From: Galbula dea | Lineage: Eukaryota; Chordata; Aves; Piciformes; Galbulidae | Length of the DNA stretch: 64,000 nt | Reading direction: 5' to 3' | Assembly: GCA_013399015.1 (NCBI GenBank) | Contig: VWZX01001672.1 | Span: 62,001 to 126,000, forward strand | Shown here: positions 37,901 through 49,198 of the stretch, one piece after another | Layout: each line of letters starts with the position of its first letter | Numbering within the stretch: the first letter of the stretch is position 1 | The notes under the pieces: model-generated | The model's database searches: none | What the model was told of the DNA's origin: nothing | What the model saw: the letters and a program-made list of their open reading frames with translations, nothing else | Program-made: the position numbers and the translations under genes

Positions 37901-40900
37901 AGAATATTTTCTAGAGTATCTACTAACTGGGAATCATTTTATAAAACTACATGGTGTCTATCTTCTATATAACTTTTACATCCTGAAACAAGATGTTTCA
38001 CTGCTAATTGAACAATAGTTATCCTAAACCGCCTTTTCCGTAATGTGTACAAATGACTTCTCCAACTTTCAAAAAATGAATCAGGACCCCAAGAGACACG
38101 GCACAGTCTTAGCACTTCCTGGATTTCAGAAGCACTATAGAATTGTGCTTGCAAGGCTGGTGGTTGTGATGCTGCAATGATACTGGTGATTTCTGCAAAT
38201 GATGTGGCACTAGAAAACAAGCAGATACAGGTTCTAAGGATGGAGAGACTCAGTCTGCGCAGGGACAACATCTGAGCAGGATGTGGACACTTAGGATATA
38301 CACTGTTGCAAGCACTCTGGATTTCTGGAGTGTTGCATTAGTTTCAGTTGTTCATAGATGCTGGGGTTTTCTAGATTTGATTTGCCTAAATATTGGACTG
38401 TTAAAGATTCTTTTGTATTTTCTTCCAGTCTTCTTCCTTTCTTCCTCACTCCTTCCCTAAAAAAGAAGCTGTCTAGATGGTTTAGCTTTTGGCCTTTCCC
38501 TTCGATTTACACTCTTTGCACCCAAGAAGTGTGGGTCTGAACAATACCTATTAAAGATTCTGTATTTTGCTATTCATCAACATTTGTAAAGCAGATTTAA
38601 TGTCAAGATTTTCCTAAAATGCTGTCTCCTCCAATTGTAGCGATTACCAGGAAAGAAAAAGAGAATGAAATGAGAGTATATAGTTATGCCACTCTTCAAA
38701 ACTTTCATTTTCTTTCATCCTGAGTACATCTACAGTTCTGGACACATCTTTGAGCACCACCTAAGTAGGCTAGGACTTCTTTGCCTTGAAGAGAAGCTGG
38801 CTGAGGCCTTAGGGTACAGGTTACAAAATCACAAGTGTAATTGAGATGGTGAATATAGAGCAACTACTACTTCCTGTAAACTAAGGTTTTTGGGGTTTTT
38901 TAAAATAATGCACATTACTTCATAATGCATCCTTGAGGTATAAAATTCTGTTTCAGAAACTCTTTAAGCCATAAGCTGTTGGAAATCTGGGATAGAATAC
39001 AGGGCAAATAGAATTTGCTCTGCTTTTACACTCTTTCTGCTTTTATCTCTCTGTGGAAAAGATACCAGGCTAAATGGACATTTGATTTGACCTGGTATGG
39101 CCTTTCCCATGTTCTTAATCTACTTGCTAATATTAAGTCAGACAGGCACGGCTTCACTGCAGGAATTAAACAAAAGGCTTCAGCAGGAATTTTACTGTCA
39201 CATTCAAGAAAATTTTATTTTCCCAGTTTTCCTGTCTTGTTGTTCAGCCATTTTAGTGGCTTGTACTGAAACAGCATTTTCCATATTTGTGGCTTTCCCT
39301 GTGTCACTGTTAGAATTTTCAGCCCTTTAGAGAGTTCTAGAGGGAGCATGCACTGACTCTGAACTACAGTGATCTTGACTGAATTCATCTAGATGCTACT
39401 GTAATGTTGGCATAGATACATGATCTTGTGGAAAGACAAAAGGAATCAGTCTGCCCCAAAAGTTTCCATCTACCATTTGTTTTATGTGTGTTTGTTTTAT
39501 TTCTGCTGCCATTTCTTCTCTCTGCCCACATCAGACTTCTATCATGATGAGGTTTTCCTCACCGACAACCACTGTTTTGAAGTCGAGTTCACAGCAGTGG
39601 GTGTTCCAAAATACCATATGGGTCTTGCAAACAAGTGTTGTGTTCCTAGAAGCTTCTTTGATTTTTAGGGATATGTTATGAGTTAGTAGGCCAAGACATT
39701 ATTTTGCAGTTTTCATCTTTAAAAGAATCCTGCATTTACATCAATATTAATATACTGAAAAATAGGCTTCCTAACTGTCATTATTGCTATACAAAGTGTC
39801 AATTGTTAGTCACTGCTTACTCACCCTAGATTGAAAATTCATCCTTCAGAAGAAAGTACCTACTACCCATTGAAGTTATGGATATTCACTAGTCTTTAAA
39901 GCAAATTAAAAAAATCCCATCTTTATTAACATATGATTGACATTAGGCTTCAGGTATTTTTAGTGTTGTTTAATGTTTTTTTATATAGATGCTACTATTT
40001 AAAAATGATTAGCAGTTTATTTTTGCAGTTTTTGTTTAAACTGTGCATTGAAAGATCTGAGTTTGTGTGTGAACTTATAATGCAGTTGTACTCTTGAGAC
40101 TGCTTGTCCCTAACAGAGAATCTTACTATTGGTCATAAAGTTGTCTATGTATTTTCTTTGTTTTTTTTTCTACACCAGTTTTGGAGCAACACTTCAAAGA
40201 TGGCCTTTATTGTTGAAGTAAATGCAGTTTCCACAATCCTACATAAAACATGTGTCAGTATGTTCTTCTATTGAATTAACCTTTCCTAAAGATGTGCTAT
40301 GCCCACCCTGTTTTGCAGGGACATAGCAATCTCTTGATAACTTGTTGTGATGCTTCTTAAAATGCAAAATGGGCTTTGTCCTTTTTTTTTTCTTAAAGCA
40401 AGCACAGAAATTTGAGTAAATGAAATACTTTCATGACTAACAAAAATAATGCAGATGATAGTCACTTTCAAGTTAACAGTGAAAAATCAGTGTGTTTGTT
40501 AGTTGCTTGGGAGTTTATTTTAGCACAGCTATCTGCTATGGCGAACACCATTACAGTATGCCTTTTTTCTTTTTCATCTTTAAAGTATCACTAAGCATTT
40601 GTCTTTATTTCAGTGGCGATACTCTCTTGTACAGATAAAGACAACATAAGAATGGATATTCAGTTACACTAGCCAGTTTCAGTTACACTAACCAGTCATT
40701 TCCCTTCCTGAAATGTGGATACAGAAAAAAGCCTCCTAAAAGGACTTCAGAAAATCTCATGGCTTTCCCTAAAGCCTGCACCATTTCTGTTAATAGTCCA
40801 GGGCTGTGTATGCATGTGTAAGTGCAAAAGAACAGAGCACACATCCTGCAGAACAGCATGGATATGCAGGCTATTACAGAAGATAAATGGACTGAATATT

Positions 40901-43900
40901 TTGTCTTCCTTTTGTCATGTTATATGGATAAGTGAATATAGTAAGTATGGACCACCTTCTTTGTTCCCTGCCCTTTTCATCCTCTTCAATTCTAATCTTT
41001 TCCATCTCTTGCCTTTCCCTGGCAATGCCTGTCCTTCTCATGCTCTCAAAACCCCTTATGATGTATTCAAAGCAGCTCAGGTAGCAAATGTTTAAATGCC
41101 TTCCTTTGCCATGACTGTTATCCCAGGTGATAGCATGATAAAGAAAACGAGGTGTCTCTAATACTCTGTGTGTGTGCTGTCCTTCTCTGTGACACTGCTA
41201 GCAAAAACGTGGAGGGAGGACTTGGATCTGTTCTTTCTGAGAGTACTGGGCAGGGATGCCTGAGGTAGTATTGCCTCAAACTGTGTGCATTTACATGACA
41301 CAGTTAAATATGTGGGGTAGCAAACAGGAGGTTTTTGGCTGAAAACAAGGCCTAACAACGTTCAGGATGATATTTTTAGATCTTATGGACTGCTTCCATT
41401 AACTCTTTTTTGTGTGCATTTCAAAAACAACAAAGCAATCACATGGTGTCCTAAATCCATACCACTTCTGGAAAAATATTTTTGAATTACAAAGACTAAT
41501 CTGGACCATACAAGTCAGTAGGAAGAAAGATGTCTGGGGAAGACTCAGATCCTGTAGGATGGTGCAGCAGAGAGATAGTGCTGAACCCAGTATCTTGGTA
41601 CTGCATGCAGGGACAAAGACACAGCAATTAGAACAGACATGAGATACCAACCTACCTTCACTGAAAGTCCTGTAGCACTTTCAGAAGGGTGAAGTGTGGT
41701 CTGATTTTTGATAAACTGAAATTCAAATAGTTATAATAGTCACAGAGTTTAAGAAGCAATTGGACAAGGCACTTAGGCACATGGTTGTGACTGTGGAGTT
41801 GTCCTGTGCCTAAACATGAGTTGGACTAGACGATCCTAATGGGTCCCTTCCAACTCTGGCTATTCTGTGATTCTGTGATAATGCATCTGAACTTGCAGTG
41901 GGACACAGTATTCCTCTGCTCCTTCTTTTTAATTTTTTAAAGTCTATTACATATCATTGTGACATGACTGTTAATCAGCGTGGATGAAAAATAACTTCAG
42001 ACTTAGATCCATATTCTAGTGGTAGGTACCTAAAAATGCCACTTGAATATGGCTTGCTAATGTTAGCAACAGCTCAAACAGGGCAAGATTGCATGACTGC
42101 ATTGAATATCAAAGAACAGAAAGGTGTGTTTGGTTTGTTTCTAATGGAGTAGTATGGTGAGAATTCTTCTAGAGGACACTGAAATATGGAAGACTGACCT
42201 TATAAACTTAAGAGATATTTAGTTGGTAAATATAACAGAAGTTAGTGGTTCTGCCCTATATTAAGCTTCTACTTCATGATGTGTACACTGTAGAAGAGGC
42301 TATCATTGAGCCAACAGCAGCACAGCCACAGAGACAGATGAGGAAGGGCTTCTTTTATTCATGAATCTGGTATTTTCTACAGACTTTCATTCCACAAATT
42401 ATGGTGCATACTTTTGTACTACTATTTATAGCTCTGCTAGTTTTTACCTGTGTGAACATTAACGAGAAATAAAGAAAAAGCAGGAAGCTTCTGGGTTTTT
42501 TTAAAGAATCAATTTTTCATTTTCTTCACTTCTTTGCATGGAATATTTTAGATCTCATAGCCTGCAGACAGCTGTATGAATTTTTAAGAGTGAAGACACT
42601 AAGCCTACCATTGCAATTCTTACTACTACTACTACTCCTCCTCCTCCTCTGTTGAGGTAGGCTTATGGAATAATATAGAAGAATCCCCTGAACTGGGTAA
42701 TAAACTATGCATTGTTTGCAGGACTCAGGATTTTCTTTGCATTTATTAAAATTCTCTAAAATTAATTTAAGCTGCAAAAAAAATTGTGTATTGAAGGGTA
42801 TATATAGAGAGAGTCACAAACGAGTGGTTCCTATTTCTCTTAAAAATTCAGAATAATAGTTCTTTTTATAGTAAACAGGTGCTCAAAGGCTGACATATGC
42901 TTGTACTTTCTGGCAAGATGCATTCCTCAGATTTCACAGGATACATTACTGGTCTGAGATCCCTATGGTATCTCTCCTCTGCTTTTTCTGCATGTTCTAG
43001 TGAACTTCACATATAGAGAAAACAGACTAGATTTCCTGTGTGGCTCTGAGAGCAGTGTCTGTCTTCAGTGATGTCAGTGGGGGACCTATGCATGCAGGGC
43101 AAGCATGCTACTACTGGGGAGTAGTCATGCACAACTGAGAAACAGAGTGAAGAATTCCACCAATTTTTTAAAATAAAGACGTAATCATTTGGAGTATTAC
43201 ACATTCTTAGTATAGTTGTAGTTGGAATCCTAGGGATAAAGATGACAGACATTGCTTAAAGCAGGATTCACTGTTTTATCTCTGTGCTGTACTCTCTGGA
43301 TTAGGTAGCACCTTGTATACATATAGTCCAAATAGACAGTAATCAGCAACACACGGGTCATGCATGTTAGAGAATCTTTCAGGATGCCCTCTTCTTTCTG
43401 GCAGATATAGCCTAGAGTAACAAATGCTTTATCTTAATTAATTATATACTATGTTTGCCTTATGGGAACAAATCCTTTTCTGTGTATTATTCCTAAACCT
43501 AGCTCATAATTTGCCCTCTGTGCTAAAATTAATGTTACTTTCAGTAACTGCTAATCACAGTATCCCAGCTTTTATGCACATTTTTCCCCCATGTATGTCT
43601 AAACACTAACGTTAGCTATTAATGTGGGTGGAAAGATTTTTCATGTCATTTTCTATCTTACTCTCTGGCCAAGTTTGTATGTACAACATAAATTACTTAT
43701 GTTGTTTTAGTTGCTTTTAAGGATTCTGATCACGTGTAGGGCTCCATGGTGTTAGATGCTGCACAAATTCAAAGTGATTGACCAGTCTTCTTGTAAAGAA
43801 CTTCTGCAATTTAGACAGACAATGCAAAGTGTTGCAACGCTCTGAATTTTATGTAATTCTATGTGGATGGTTACCTCCTTTTCTTTCAGAAAGCTAAGTT

Positions 43901-46900
43901 CATTTCTCATTCAGTCCATTTTTAGCTCAGAAACACAAACTGTAAATTCCAGGGACTTAAGATTTTTCTTCATAGCATTTGGTGACATTTGCTAATTTAT
44001 AAAAGGAATACTGGATTGCATCTGTTGCTGCTTTTTTAGGCAAACAATTCTATTGCTGAAGATGAAAACACAGCAGTTTCCAAATCCCACATGCTCTTAG
44101 AGTTCATAGTCCGTATATATTCCCTTATCTCTTGTGGTCTCAACAGGACATTTGCAAATTGGTTAAAATAAGTATCAAAGAGCAGTTAAAGTGGCTGCCT
44201 GTAACTTAGCCTATTAACAGCTCAGGTGATTTCCTCATATTGGAATATACTGCAGGATCGCCACAGGATAAAGATACAGAAATGAAGGCGTGCATCAGGC
44301 AAGACTTATTTTTGCTGCTTCTAAGTCTTACCCAGAGCATGCTAGTGGAGCTGCCAACCCATTTTTAAGCCTTCTCACAAAAGCTTGATAGCAGAAGTGG
44401 GCTTCACCAGCTATTAACTGTGGCTCTAGTGCCTTTCCAAGATCCAAATCTTGTTAGCCATTAGTATGCCAGCAGGATATCTGAATGCACTCAGGTCTAT
44501 TTTCAGGTATAACAGTTTTATCTTACTCCAGCTGTTTCCATTAGGGATTCCTCTCTTTAAAACTACAAGGAAATAAATTGGGAGTCTATCTCTGCAGAGA
44601 AACCAGGTTAACTGATTCAGGAAGTAAATGCAGTTCTCCCACGCCCCTTTGATCAAAACCATCTGCAGAACAATTCAGGCTTGGATGGATCTGTGACAGA
44701 GTCCCCTCCAGGTTTGCTCAGAACATTTAACATTTCTAATCCCTTCCTCCATTAGAAATGCATAAGCAGCTGCTTTAAATGTATAATAAAGATGCTTTAT
44801 TTTACTAGTTGCTCCACATCCTGTAACTTACAATACATTCCTGGTTATGTCTGCCAGCAAAACTTCTGCCAGAAGAATGTTATCTTTCACTTCTAAAATA
44901 GAAGCTTTCCTCTTTATATGGAAGATCTTTTTTTTCATCTCTAAGCTCTGTGCAGTAAGACACTGATGAAAAGGCTGCATGTGCAAACCATGTTGATGAG
45001 GGGTTCCAAAAACCTTTTAAATTTATATACACTGACTTAAAGTTCAGATGGTTTCCCTATAGCTGACAGAACTGATCCTGCTGTACGTGACCATTCTGAA
45101 CATGTTCTTCCCAGAGATTACTTATTGTTGCTTGTTTGCAGTGCTAGAACCCCAACTGTATCCAAGACACTGTAATTAAGATTTTACCTCAGTCCAGATA
45201 GGTGTGTCCATCGCTACATGTGTTACCTGTTTTATATGTAGACAACATGTAGAAGAGTATACCCAATTTCTGGTATAATTGCAGATGTTTATCAGCTCCC
45301 TTTACCATTCCCACAATGAATTATATTGTGACTTTCTGACAGGTTCATGAACGAATAGCTTATAATTTTGGGGTAATTTTTCTGTCTAATCTCTCTGAAT
45401 TAAACCTTAAAGAAGGTGCAAAAATCTTAGCCTTTTCATTAGATAGGTCCTTTAGCTTCAATCCAGTATTATTCTGTACTTCGGCTACCCAATTTACTCA
45501 CTCAATTTCTCTATTAATATCAACGTAATTATAACCAACTTGTTCTGTAAAAATTTTAGTGGTCCTTGTCAAGAGTCTTAGGGAAAATAGGGAGTTAATG
45601 TTTTTGAAGTTATGCTACTCTGGGAACAGCGCATTTTAGGTAGTAAGTTTGTGTATTTGTTGATAGCAAGGCACAACACATACCACCAAGTTGGGGGTTT
45701 CCTTGTTTGTAAGACAGCAGCTTTTTGAATCCTATTCTATAGTTACCTGAGTTACTTCTGCATAACTGCTTAGCGCTGCAAGCTGTTTGGTGCTTAGGTT
45801 TTGTTTTGAGTGCAGCAGAAAAGATTGCAAGTAGATCCTGTTTTTAAGTAAAAAATGAAATTCCAACTTACACTTGATACAGCCTTTGCATAGCCTCTAG
45901 TCAGTACTTTGCTTTTGGTTTCAGTGGACAAATCATTAGTAGATTTTTAAATTGTATCTTTTCTTAGCTTGTTTTTAGTTTTTTGGGGCATTGTTACATC
46001 TTTTGATTCTGGAAACAGGAGGCCCCAATTCCTAGCTTTTGTGTGGAAGAAATCATTACTTCCTAACACTACTTTTTTTGTGAGAAATTAGCTGTTAAAA
46101 TCATGCCAAAATGCAAATGAAGGGGCTGAGCTGAATGGCAGGAAGTTAATTATAGTACTCCACATTCTTGCAATGTGCCAGAGTTGAAAATAATTCTGTA
46201 CCTCATTGGAAGGCTAGGAATGACAACTTTCAAGAAAAAGCAGTAATTTGTCCCAGGCCCTGGTGGCTTGATGAATTATCAGGACAGAAACTACAGGATT
46301 ATCTTTTGGGCTTTTTAAGTTAATCCAATATAATAACTGAAATAGTCCAAAACTGATGTACAGTCAGGATTTAACTTAGGGTTTGTGGGTTTTTTTTAAA
46401 TCAAATAATAACATATGAAAATGAAAGAGGGAGAGTATTTGGTGAAGGGGAACAAGCTCTTAGCAAACACATTTTGAGGCAATAGCAGGTATAAGGAAAT
46501 TCAAAAGCATAACAGGGACATGACTTTATTAAGAAAGCAGCTGCTTTTCTCTTTTATGATGTAGAGGGTTATAATGCTTTATTGTTGTAGAGAAGTTGCA
46601 TTTTGCAAGCTAGGATTAAAGAATGATTCTATTGTGGTTTAAAATATCATTGAAACTGAAGATGGGAGGAAAAGGCATTTGTCTTTAAACAACCAAAATG
46701 CAGCAAGCACCTTAGCCTCCAATAGATTACATACACCACTGAGTAAGCAGGGGGGCACTAGCTGAGCTTCGCATCAGCAAAACCTGCAGCTACTGTAACC
46801 TCAATGTGGTTGTGGTTCACCATCACTTTCACTCAGTGCTATAGGCTAGTAGGTCTGGATGAGAGCAAGTTAAGTAAATTTAAGATGAAGGGATTCAGGA

Positions 46901-49198
46901 TGAGAGTTTTAGAAGGCTTGCTAAACACTATGGAGACACGCAGTAAGAATTTTTTCTAACATGTTCAATTAAAACAGCCCTTATTACTGATATCTGAAAA
47001 GAACATGACGTAGTTCTGAATGAGCATAATAGAAGAAATCTGAATTGCCACAGTGACTGTGATAGGCTTGCTTCTGCCCTGAAGTATATAGCCAAAAAAT
47101 ACAACCTTTGTGGATGAAAGAAATGTGTATGTGCATTCCATATTAGGAACAAAAGATTAAACGGTTTAAGTATTATTAAAAGATACGACTTTTCACAATA
47201 CACTGAGCTTTGCTGTACTTCATATATGCTTTAGCAGGACTTTCCCAGTTCCACACAAAGCTGTTTGGAGGAAAAAAAATGCTGCCACTGTAGGTAGAGT
47301 CTCCATGCAAAATTTAACATGCAATTTGTAAAATACTGAGGCTTACTTTGAATGTTACTCCCCAGTTTCCTTTTGGGATTAGATCTATGTGCTATTTTAT
47401 AGTAGCCTTTTTTCTTTGTGATTAGTTATAACTGGACTATATAAAGACTTGTAGTGAAGAAGAGGTAAGAGGGGGTGTGTAAGTAATAATAGGTTGTTTC
47501 TGTAGTCATTGCAAGCGATGCATTTAGAATACTAATAGCTTATTGACTAACAGCTTTGTGCAATTTGCAGATTATGAATCATACAAAAAACTTTGTGTAG
47601 AAGGACTTTCTACCTGGAGATGAGTATGATTTTATAAAAGACTGGCATGACATCTGTTCAGGAGAAAACCTGTATAGTCAAATCTACAGTAGTCACATAC
47701 TTCTGACCTCTAACTCAATCTGCATATGTGGAAAGTAATTAAGAAACAGAAATGTCAGCCGTGTTTTATGGCTGTTTTATGGTACTTAACTATGTTACTT
47801 AAAGTAGAAAAAAAATACCTAAATTACTTTTCTCCTCCTTGTAAGCCTTGTGTTCCTATGTTATCTAAACACTGCAGATGGTTAACACCTATATACAGAC
47901 AGACATTTATTGAGAGTAAGCAGCTTCTGTCTCTCTATTATGCTAATACATGAAAAATATTTATTTAAACTCTCCAGACATCTCTCCTTCAGGCACGGAA
48001 CATGGGATTTTATGGGCCTTGGAAACATTCTGGATCTAAACGAGATTTCTTTACAACTTTCATACCGTGGGTGGACATCAATGCCTATCAGAAACAGTGC
48101 TTCACTCTGCAGTAATGCCTTGTTGACTTCAATAATGCAAGTAAAGGCTCCAAAATTTCTGTACAGAATAACTTAATAATAAAAAGAATCCCTGATGGTT
48201 CAAGTCTGCCATTGCTAAAGAAGACACGGAATGCTATCTTGAAGCATAAGGTTAACTGCCCTATGTAGCTTCACTTCCTAGAAGAAAACAGTTGCCCATT
48301 GTCGAGCTGTGTAAGTAATTCCACAGACAAAGAAATGCTACCATGAGGAACCTTCCTCAGTTGTTTACCTCTGAACCTAAAGAAGTTAGAAACAAGATTG
48401 AAAAGCCTGAAGAGAAGCAAAGCACAGGTGAATACTGGTCAGGCGCTAGCGTGTGACTCGGATGACCAGATTTGTGAAAACCTTGCTGAAAACAGATTTT
48501 GCTCCCAGTAACAGGTATGATAACCTGATCACTGCTGGGCAGCTCGTTAGGAGAGTTGGAAAGCGTGGGGTTTTTTCCTCTGAAAAAACTGGAGCGTAGG
48601 AAGCTCTCGGTGTGTCTCGGTAGTACGCGGGGCTCTGGGACAGGGTCGTGCTCACCCTGACCCGTGTTTCTGTAGGCTGGGACTCCCCCAAACCGAAGTG
48701 TCGAGGTGCTCCCGCCGCCCGCCCACGCCTAGCAGGGACAGCAGCAGCCCAGGATGGCTGCGGGCTCCTGGCTCGCCACGGCCCCGCGCTGGGCGGCCGG
48801 CAGCGCCCGCCCTGCAGACCTGAGCCGCCGGCGGCACCGCAGCGCTGGCTTTCACGTGGAGCAGAGCGGGGCCGGAGACCCGCCAGCCGCTCAGCCGGGA
48901 AGCGATCCGGTGGGGCGGCGCGAAGGGCCGGCAGCTGGGCGGGAGGAGCAGCCTCGACAGCAGCGGGGCGGCCGCCCCCTTCGCAGCCTCCATGCCGCCT
49001 CGTACCAAAGTTTCCGCTGGCGGTAGGAGGGCGGCCGGGGCAGAGCCGGCGCCCCCACCGGGCAGCCGAAGGGGCGCGCGCCTCCAGGGGTACCACGGTC
49101 TCCCCTCCGGCGGGGCGCGTGCAGCTTCTCCCGCGGACGGTGCCGTGCCTCCCGCGGTTCCTACCTTCCAGCACCGAGCAGAGTTTGTGCAGGGCCAT
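22329..49198 (-). CDS. NETO2: NETO2, neuropilin and tolloid-like 2 (complete, nine coding exons)
   Basis: Join on the minus strand: 49198-49165, 37641-37585, 36304-36164, 35114-34866, 32825-32781, 32688-32561, 30010-29782, 25799-25686, 22909-22329. The lengths (34, 57, 141, 249, 45, 128, 229, 114, 581) total 1578 nt: 525 codons plus TAA, the usual NETO2 length. Every junction keeps frame with GT-AG borders. Protein: signal peptide (about 1-26), CUB1 (about 46-160; four cysteines, acidic calcium-site residues in the ECRFDHLEVRDG segment), a linker encoded by the microexon, CUB2 (about 177-292), LDLa with six cysteines (about 297-332), one membrane segment (about 346-368) and a 155-residue cytoplasmic tail. 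In mammals NETO2 is an auxiliary subunit of kainate-type glutamate receptors and also binds KCC2. The tail ends SIDF, a possible class II-like PDZ ligand (inference). No frame breaks were seen. Confidence 0.97.
22910..25685 (-). other. NETO2: NETO2 intron 8
   Basis: 2.8 kb between the LDLa and membrane-segment exons. It holds an (AT)n microsatellite at 23605-23621; I see no other gene or recognisable mobile element. Confidence 0.85.
23605..23621. repeat. (AT)n microsatellite
   Basis: A 17-base perfect AT alternation within NETO2 intron 8. Confidence 0.9.
25686..25799 (-). CDS. NETO2: NETO2 exon 8 (LDL-receptor class A domain)
   Basis: 114 nt, phase 1. Encodes PPCSGNTYFCHSNMCINNSL through DENHCR: six cysteines in LDLa spacing. 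The calcium-cage acidic residues are only partly kept (NCAYPWDE in place of the usual DCxDxSDE), as is normal for NETO proteins. Acceptor CTCCTGCAG, donor AGAG|GTGAAT. Confidence 0.96.
25800..29781 (-). other. NETO2: NETO2 intron 7
   Basis: 4.0 kb, AT-rich. Short open frames (60-76 codons) show no family resemblance and no splice support. I see no recognisable repeats. Confidence 0.8.
29782..30010 (-). CDS. NETO2: NETO2 exon 7 (rest of CUB2)
   Basis: 229 nt. Encodes [20 protein letters not shown] through RFRMLFTSFVD, completing CUB2 with its second cysteine pair. The acceptor is a strong pyrimidine tract ending TAACAG; the donor is C|GTAAGT, a perfect consensus. The first codon is ATC just before the first visible methionine-like frame start. 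Confidence 0.96.
30011..32560 (-). other. NETO2: NETO2 intron 6
   Basis: 2.55 kb splitting CUB2. It contains a minus-strand segment (30875-31211) whose translation in two overlapping frames looks more protein-like than its surroundings; this is described as a finding because I could not identify it. Otherwise nothing recognisable. Confidence 0.8.
32561..32688 (-). CDS. NETO2: NETO2 exon 6 (N-terminal half of CUB2)
   Basis: 128 nt, entering in phase 1 and ending on a codon boundary. Encodes [20 protein letters not shown] and onwards to WTIKATPNAK, with the first two CUB2 cysteines. Acceptor TTCTCTCTAG, donor AAG|GTGGGT. Confidence 0.95.
32781..32825 (-). CDS. NETO2: NETO2 exon 5, 45-nt microexon (CUB1-CUB2 linker)
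   Basis: Encodes 15 residues, DPDFTYLGGILNPIP, with phase 1 on both sides, so skipping or including it keeps frame. It matches the mammalian CUB1-CUB2 linker exactly where expected. The acceptor is good (TTTCTATTACAG), but the donor is CAG|GTCTAG, which departs from GTRAGT at positions +3 to +5. The intron to exon 6 is only 92 nt. Without this exon the protein would be 510 residues. Confidence 0.93.
32826..34865 (-). other. NETO2: NETO2 intron 4
   Basis: 2.0 kb between exon 4 and the microexon. I see nothing beyond ordinary AT-rich intron sequence. Confidence 0.85.
34866..35114 (-). CDS. NETO2: NETO2 exon 4 (rest of CUB1)
   Basis: 249 nt, phase 1 in and out. Encodes AAPRQRIELTFDEPYYIEPS through AKYSFIP, completing CUB1 with its last two cysteines and the acidic calcium-site residues. 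Acceptor GTCTAG, donor CCAG|GTAAAG. Read-through past the donor meets a stop after three codons. Confidence 0.96.
35115..37584 (-). other. NETO2: NETO2 introns 2 and 3 (interrupted by exon 3)
   Basis: Intron 3 spans 35115-36163 and intron 2 spans 36305-37584. Both are AT-rich with no recognisable gene or mobile element. Confidence 0.85.
36164..36304 (-). CDS. NETO2: NETO2 exon 3 (N-terminal half of CUB1)
   Basis: 141 nt, phase 1 in and out. Encodes a linker (GGQNIGVNRIPPTQC) and the start of CUB1, including the typical GGHFASPNYPNVYPPN strand and two of its cysteines. Acceptor CTTAAG, donor GAAG|GTACAT. Confidence 0.93.
37585..37641 (-). CDS. NETO2: NETO2 exon 2 (signal peptide core)
   Basis: 57 nt, phase 1 in and out. 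Encodes VLLVTILVVEGIAIAQKTQ, the hydrophobic core and cleavage region of the signal peptide. Acceptor CTCATCAG, donor CAAG|GTAAAA. Too short to appear as a conspicuous open frame. Confidence 0.93.
40661..40697 (+). repeat. 19-bp tandem duplication
   Basis: CAGTTACACTAGCCAGTTT is followed directly by CAGTTACACTAACCAGTCA: two copies with three differences. Confidence 0.85.
41741..41880 (+). mobile_element. CR1 LINE 3' terminal fragment, plus strand
   Basis: A 140-base 3' end of a CR1 element containing GTTGGACTAGACGATCCTAA, then GGGTCCCTTCCAACTCTGGC, and the terminal tandem octamer ATTCTGTGATTCTGTG that defines the CR1 3' end. It is heavily 5'-truncated, as is usual for CR1, and lacks a poly(A) tail. 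It lies in NETO2 intron 1, antisense to the gene. Confidence 0.95.
42621..42650. repeat. Compound trinucleotide microsatellite
   Basis: Five TAC units run into five TCC/CTC units. Noncoding, within NETO2 intron 1. Confidence 0.9.

Larger units (their letters stand above)
37642..49164 (-). other. NETO2: NETO2 intron 1
   Basis: The largest intron, 11.5 kb, separating the 11-residue first coding exon from the signal-peptide exon. Contents recognised: a 110-codon minus-strand open frame near its 3' end (37939-38271, unidentified), a 19-bp tandem duplication (40661-40697), a CR1 3' fragment (41741-41880), a (TAC)n-(CTC)n tract (42621-42650) and CpG-island sequence from about 48600. Large first introns commonly carry enhancers, but I cannot point to one. 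Confidence 0.85.
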
